From assembly GCA_001179505.1 (NCBI GenBank), contig CDMY01000515.1, forward strand, positions 1 to 50,181: a stretch of DNA of 50,181 nt, in the 5' to 3' direction. Below, piece by piece: positions 45,526 to 50,181 of this stretch. Positions within the stretch are counted from its first letter, which is position 1. The number at the start of each line of letters is the position of its first letter. Position numbers and translations under genes: made by a program. The notes below the pieces were generated by a model. That model made no database searches and was not told the origin of the DNA. It was given only the letters and a program-made list of their open reading frames with translations. This DNA is from Vitrella brassicaformis. Taxonomy: Eukaryota > Sar > Vitrellaceae.

Positions 45526-45813
45526 CTTACGTGCATGTGGGCCACCAGTTTTCCTCGGGCACGGCGGTCAGCCTGTGGTCCACCGGGACGCATGCATGAT
45601 GGTTGGCGGCTCCTTGTTGCTGCCGCACACGATGCACCCGATGTCGTCGCACCAAATCTGCAGAGCGTCCCTTAGTGCCCTCTGCCGCTAGTGCATTTCC
45701 ACTTCCACCAAACGATCCTCGTCGTTGGCAACATCGTTTAGAGGCTCCTGCCGATACGCCTGCGCGAATGGGACGTAGTTTGTGCTAAACGGAATGAGCC
45801 GCGTGTGCCCACT

Positions 45814-45846
<33 letters not shown>

Positions 45847-46251
45847 TCGACGCGATGCGTTCTTTTGTGTATAGTGCAGCTGTGCATACTACAGCCTGGA
45901 TCTGAATTAGTAGAGGTTGGCGTCCTCCTGTCTGGTCTCCGGCATGGGCGTCGCGAGGTCCTGATAGGTCTGCGGGTCGCTGAAATCCACAACCTTGGCT
46001 GGCTCGGCGGTGACGTCATGCTGATCCGCGTCGTCGTCGGCACGTCGGGGCACAGCCCAGCACACCAACTGAATGCCAACACGGCCCACAGGAAAGCACA
46101 GCACAGCAGATGAAACCTCCGTGAGCGAGAGCGAGTCAAGCACAATGACTGATTGTCGGTTGTGTGCGGTGCTTCTGTACCAGTCGATGGGAAACTGTTG
46201 TCTGTCGGCGGTGAGCCAGCGCCAGACATTCTGAAACCGCTGAGGGAGCAC
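45526..46251 (-). pseudogene. Decayed PHD-finger gene in unit B
   Basis: Same gene as in unit A on the minus strand. It retains DPQTYQDLATPMPETRQ and GCIVCGSNKEPP but has a stop right after ANLY (about 45910) where unit A reads on, and the central part of the zinc finger (the CRGCDSGFHPTC segment) is deleted. Its end still reads NWWPTCT. The lesions differ from those in unit A, so the two copies decayed independently. Confidence 0.6.
45815..45844. repeat. (ACAG)n microsatellite
   Basis: About seven uninterrupted ACAG units within unit B; unit A has only one or two at the equivalent place. Confidence 0.85.
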
Positions 46252-46723
46252 GAGAGGCTCAGACGATCACTCCTCTGAGCGCCGAGTGCATGCCGTATGG
46301 GTCGCACTCCACATTCTCCTCTAATCTCCCAACGAACAATGCCTCGAAATATTCGTTCCAAAGTCAGCTTAGCTCGCACCCGTGGCCACTGTCGATCAGA
46401 AGGTTTTGGGTTTGACAGGTCATGAGCTCGGAACTACTATAATTTTCTTCCCGAATCTCTATCGTGGCACGTCGAGATGGTTTTTATGTCCTACGCCGAC
46501 GGCTTCCGGTTAGCGGCGCCGTCGGCCCTAACTCATTAGGCCGGGGACGGCATTGAGACGAGGGGGCAGAACCCTGCTGCATCTTCCTGCGCTTCCTGAA
46601 GCCTTGGCTCTTATCTCTGTTCCCTGAGCGAAACTCGCGTTTCTTCAACACTCCGCTCCCCCAGGTCTGCTCCCGCTCCCGAGATCCTCCGTCGCTTCAC
46701 GACAAAGATCCCCCATGTTCGAG

Positions 46724-46865
46724 ATGTCGGCAGGAAGCCACACCGCTCTGATGGTCCTCATGCTCGCTGGACTGTCGGTGGCGTCACCTACCGGGAACGA
46801 TACGAGCCCCCTCAGGCGCCTCCCTCCTTGCGAGGCCGATTTGTTGGCGCCTTGCACCTCTTGGA
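46724..46865 (+). pseudogene. Exact copy of the PLA2-like first exon
   Basis: 142 bases identical to 32017-32158, from the ATG through the signal peptide to the Ser-Trp codons, after which the two sequences part. Here the frame continues 15 codons and stops at 46910-46912. No splice donor like that of the parent and no downstream PLA2 exons follow. The upstream bases (TTCGAG before ATG) resemble the parent's CTCGAGATCATCATC with nine bases missing. The absence of any change implies a very recent copy or gene conversion. Confidence 0.8.
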
Positions 46866-47602
46866 CAAGTGGAGTGCCTGCCCTTCGGGCAGGCGTGTCC
46901 GTAAAACAGTAAAAGCGAATGTTTAGGAAATTCGTGAAACCGGAAGGCATTGCCAAAATTCGTTTTCTTTTTTCCCTCCTTTGTTCGTGAGCGAAAAGGC
47001 CGGTGAGGACCTTTCCTGTAGTTAGCTGAATAGAGGATCTGCTGGGCGGTAAGTCCCAGAGTAAGAGTGCTTTTACTTTAATAAGACCGATGGACTGGCC
47101 AGTCAGTCAAAGTTGTTTCTGTCCATGTATGGCATCATGAAGGGTGGTCAACACAGATCCTACTTCGGTGATGGCTGATAAGATCGTGTCTCCTCAGAAT
47201 GCTTTCCTTGTCTTTCCTTGTCTTCTCCTCTCTCTCTCCGTTACACAGCAATCTACCCTAGTTCACAAGCTCGCAGTGGTTCGTCTTGCCAAGCTGGCAA
47301 TCCTGACACCCCCTCTCAAGACGAACCAGCACGGCGTGTACTCAGGAAAAGAAAATCACGAAGAAAGCACAAAGGCATCCAGAAAATGACCATTGGGTAG
47401 CGAACGCGCACACACAGTGGACAAGTGCACAGATCAGCATAAGCATGAGCACGAATGGTGTGGTGTGTGCACAGATGGAACAGTTACAGCATATCACAAC
47501 ACATCCACGATGGCCTTCCTTCCCAAGTGACCACAACACACCAAGGAGGTACACAGATGCAGACTCATTCATCCCTTGTTGCCCTTCCACGTTTCAACAA
47601 AC
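46866..47602. other. Spacer between stray exon and retrotransposon
   Basis: Starts with a perfect 8-base hairpin, GCCTGCCC/GGGCAGGC with a 3-base loop (46876-46894). It should hold the 3' LTR of the minus-strand element, but no second LTR is in the window to compare, so its limits cannot be set. Confidence 0.45.
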
Positions 47603-50128
47603 TCACTGCCATCTAACCCTGCCTGTAACTCTCTCACTCAGGTACTTGTGCGCTTCACGCCCAAGTCCCTTCGTGAGTATGTCAGCTATGTTCTCACTGG
47701 TACGTACGTATCGAACAGCGAGAAAGCCTGACTGAACTAGCTGACGTATGTAGTGATAACGCACGTCAATGTGTTTCGTTCTGTGACTGACTATCGGATT
47801 CTGTGCGCTCAGGATAGCTCCCCTATTATCAGCCATAAGATATGCACTCCCAAACCGAACACCAAAAAGAGGTATGCCACGCAAAAATGACGCCAGATAT
47901 ACGAGGGCAGTGGCACATTCACTCATCTGTACGTATTCAGCCTCCGTTGACGAAAGCGTCACCAGTGGCTGAGTCTTCGCACTCCAATACACAGGTCCAC
48001 CACACACAAACACCACATGACCACCACTAGACTTGCGACCCACACAATCAGCCCAAGACGAGTCAGAGAAGGCAGTCAGATCAATCCGACCTTCCTTGCC
48101 TGGCTCAGCCTTGGACTTGATCCCCTTGTCTTTTGTCCCACTCAGATAGCGAAGAACCCTCTTTGCTGCCTGCCAATGCTCAAGACCGGGCTCGTGAGCG
48201 TATCGTGCAAGCTCCTTGACCACATAAGCGATGTCCGGGCGGCACGTGACCGAGCAGAACATCAATGCGCCAACGAGTTGCCGATAGGGGACCTTTTTCA
48301 TCTTCGTCTTTTCTTCGTCCGTCTTCGGCGACATCTCAGAGGTCAGTTGGACGTCGGACGCATATGGGAAATCCACTGAGTTCGCATTCTCCATGCTGAA
48401 TCTCTTAAGCATCTTGACAATGTACTGTGGCTGTGTGATCTGCAGGGTCCTCTCTTGCGATCGCGGATGATCTTGAGGCCGAGAAAGCCGCCAACCTCGC
48501 CCAGGTCCTTCGTCGCAAACACGCTTGACAGCTGCTGCTTGAACCAGGTGACCCCCTCTTGTTCGCTGACGATGAGAATATCCTCGACGAACACCACAAG
48601 GAGGATGTTGTTGTCCTTGTGCAGGTACACACAGGGCTCCTGAGGGTGGCGAACGAACCCTCTGTCGAGTAGTTGGTTGTGGAGGGTGATGTTCCATGCT
48701 CGCGGGGCTTCCTTGAGGCCATACAATGCCTTCCATAGACGAACAACATGGCCGGGCTTCTTATATCCAGGGGGGCACCGCATAAAGACAGGCTTGTCCA
48801 GCGGGGCGTTGAGGAATGCTGTGTTGATGTCCATCTGATGTATCTCCAAGTTGAGTTGATTCGCCAGGGCAAACGCCGATCGAACAATGTGGTAGGAGGG
48901 CGTAGGGGAAAACACGTCATCCACTTGGTTGCCGTCTTGTTCGAATCCTCTTGCGACGATGCGGGCTTTGTACTTGTCAGGCTTCAGGGCAAATACCTAT
49001 GTGCATGAGATGATCTTGGTCGTTGCGGCGTTTTCCGGCACGTACTCAAACACTCCCAGGTCTTCAATCGACTTCATCTCACAATCCATAGCTTCTTTCC
49101 ATTGGTCTGCTGCTGTTGACTTTATCGCTTGGTCATAGGTCTTTGGTATGGTTGGCTGAAATAGCCGTGGAAGTGATGGGTCTTGTGCGGTCTTGTCGTC
49201 TTCATTCACAAAGAGCAGGTCAGGATGATCGAGGAAGTGGTCTTTATAGACGCGTCCAGGGATGCGTCGCTCATCCGTTGTTCTTGTCGTTCTTGTCTGT
49301 TGCTTATCACTGTCTTCCTCCCCCTCTTGACCATTGCCGTCTTCTTTAATGATCGTCATGTCATCTTGGGCATCATTTGTCTCCTGATGCTGGTGTGGTT
49401 CGTTATTGTCGTCGTGTATGTCTTCGATTGCTCATAAGGGCTCGCTCACAAGTGTCTCGGGTCGTTGTAGGTAGATGAGATCGATTGCTGGTGGTGCTCG
49501 TGGCTTCTTCTCTTGTCCACGCAGTATCGCCTCGTCAAACACCACATCGCGTGACAGCACCAATTGCCGTGTGTGCGGCAGGTACACCAAATAGCCGTCC
49601 TTGGTCGCTGGGTCATACTCAAGTAAGATGCCGATCTGCGTGCGAGGGTCCATCTTGCCAATCGTCTCTTTCCTCTGGTTGATGTGTGCCTTGCAGCCGA
49701 AGGTGCGGATGTGGCCGACATCGGGTGGATAGCCGATGAAGAGCTCATGTGGCGTCTTCATTCCTTCGTTGGCTGCGGTTGGCGTGCGGTTCTTAATGTA
49801 TGTCGCTGTGGCCGTCGCATAACACCAATAAGATGCGGGTAAGCCGGCAGTGAACAGCAGTGCACGCGCCATAGCACAAATCACACTAATGGCTCGCTCA
49901 GCCACTCCATTCTGGGACTGATGATATGGCAAACTCCTCTCTTGTCGTATCTGATTTGTCTCGCAGAACTCTTTCTTGGCCCTTGATGAGCTCCGCCCCT
50001 CCATCTGTCCTCACTGCCTTAGGCATGCGGACTGCAGTGCAGTACTGGATGAATGCGGCAGGGGCATCCGATTTCTTCTTGAGGAAGTAAGTCTGCAGCC
50101 ACCTTGATGTATCGTCGACCACCACCAT
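47603..50128 (-). pseudogene. copia pol polyprotein with frameshifts and stops
   Basis: The polyprotein is broken at least four times: a frameshift near 49975-49985 inside the integrase, an in-frame TGA at 49432-49434 after the integrase, an in-frame TAG at 48997-48999 just before the RT core, and a frameshift near 48455 between RT and the RNase H region. The RT catalytic box, normally YVDD in copia elements, reads FVED. The reading frame ends at 47603. The pieces otherwise stay well conserved, so inactivation was fairly recent. Confidence 0.85.
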
Positions 50129-50181
50129 CAGATACTTGTATCCTCTCTCGCTTGGCTGCTTGATCTGTGACAGGTCGACGT
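47603..50181 (-). mobile_element. Ty1/copia-type LTR retrotransposon, degenerate, 5' part outside window
   Basis: On the minus strand the order is integrase, linker, reverse transcriptase, RNase H, which defines Ty1/copia (gypsy elements have integrase last). Integrase: VVVDDTSRW, RTDGGAEL and NGVAERAI carry the D,D,E triad, followed by the GCKAHI zone. RT: ARGFEQDGNQ, IHQMDINTAFLNAPLDKPVFM, LWKALYGLKEAPRAW. RNase H and end: DSSWADC, STEAEYVQMSE, TKHIDVRYHYIR, ENIADILTKGLG. gag, protease and the 5' LTR would lie beyond 50181. Several lesions (see the pol entry) show it is not active. Confidence 0.92.

Larger units (their letters stand above)
44563..46560. repeat. Tandem 2-kb unit B
   Basis: Direct duplicate of 42556-44562 with many substitutions and indels. 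It ends with the same CCGACGGC hairpin (46496-46525) and an ACTCATTAGGCCG tail. Its right boundary, near 46560, is where sequence without a partner begins. Confidence 0.75.

Noticed and set aside
46866-47602. 3' LTR of the copia element
   Set aside because: It must lie about here, but with no second LTR in the window neither border nor TG...CA ends can be fixed.

Overview
This is a stretch of a eukaryotic nuclear genome. Nearly every gene is cut by short introns of about 55-110 bases with GT-AG ends, whose acceptors are often preceded by a TG-rich tract. Spliced products include nuclear proteins (a Ctf4/AND-1 replisome adaptor and an ING/PHD chromatin protein), a CCDC81-type HU-domain protein and a Ty1/copia retrotransposon. 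One gene encodes an HCF173-type plastid protein (an NAD(P)-binding domain split by a CIA30 domain) behind a signal peptide plus basic leader. That leader implies a plastid of secondary origin. With the short introns, MORN and CCCH proteins and secreted subtilases and TLDc proteins, a photosynthetic alveolate such as a chromerid (Vitrella-like) fits best. This assignment is inference, not a database match. All gene models below were spliced by hand from reading frames and splice signals.

Layout. 1-1229: 3' part of a secreted subtilase (+). 3082-4696: CCCH zinc-finger protein with an SH3-like domain (+). 4697-9155: long repeat-rich tract without a recognisable gene. 9156-10020: secreted TLDc protein (-). 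10260-12166: multi-pass membrane protein of unknown family (+). 14321-15738: secreted Ala/Pro/Glu-rich protein (-). 16065-21581: Ctf4-like (+). 21738-24852: CCDC81-like HU protein (-). 25230-26154: second TLDc protein (+). 27344-27645: tRNA-derived SINE-like sequence. 27972-29851: full-length subtilase, a recent duplicate of the first (+). 31183-31783 and 32017-32604: head-to-head phospholipase A2-like pair (- and +). 33077-34821: ING/PHD protein (-). 35023-37305: HCF173-like (-). 37468-39464: FAD monooxygenase (+). 39817-40586: zinc-finger plus ADP-ribosyltransferase-like protein (-). 40865-41593: MORN protein (+). 41849-42209: LNR-containing gene (-). 42556-46560: two tandem 2-kb units with decayed PHD genes. 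46724-46865: stray exact copy of a PLA2 first exon. 47603-50181: decayed Ty1/copia element (-).

Genes alternate between strands, so most neighbours are divergent (160-380 bases apart) or convergent. TG/CT-rich simple repeats lie on the sense strand of introns and 3' flanks, so their polarity tracks transcription and helps assign gene-free tracts. The proteins with secretory leaders come largely as duplicated pairs (subtilase, TLDc, PLA2) with signs of functional divergence. The right-hand 8 kb is repeat- and transposon-rich.
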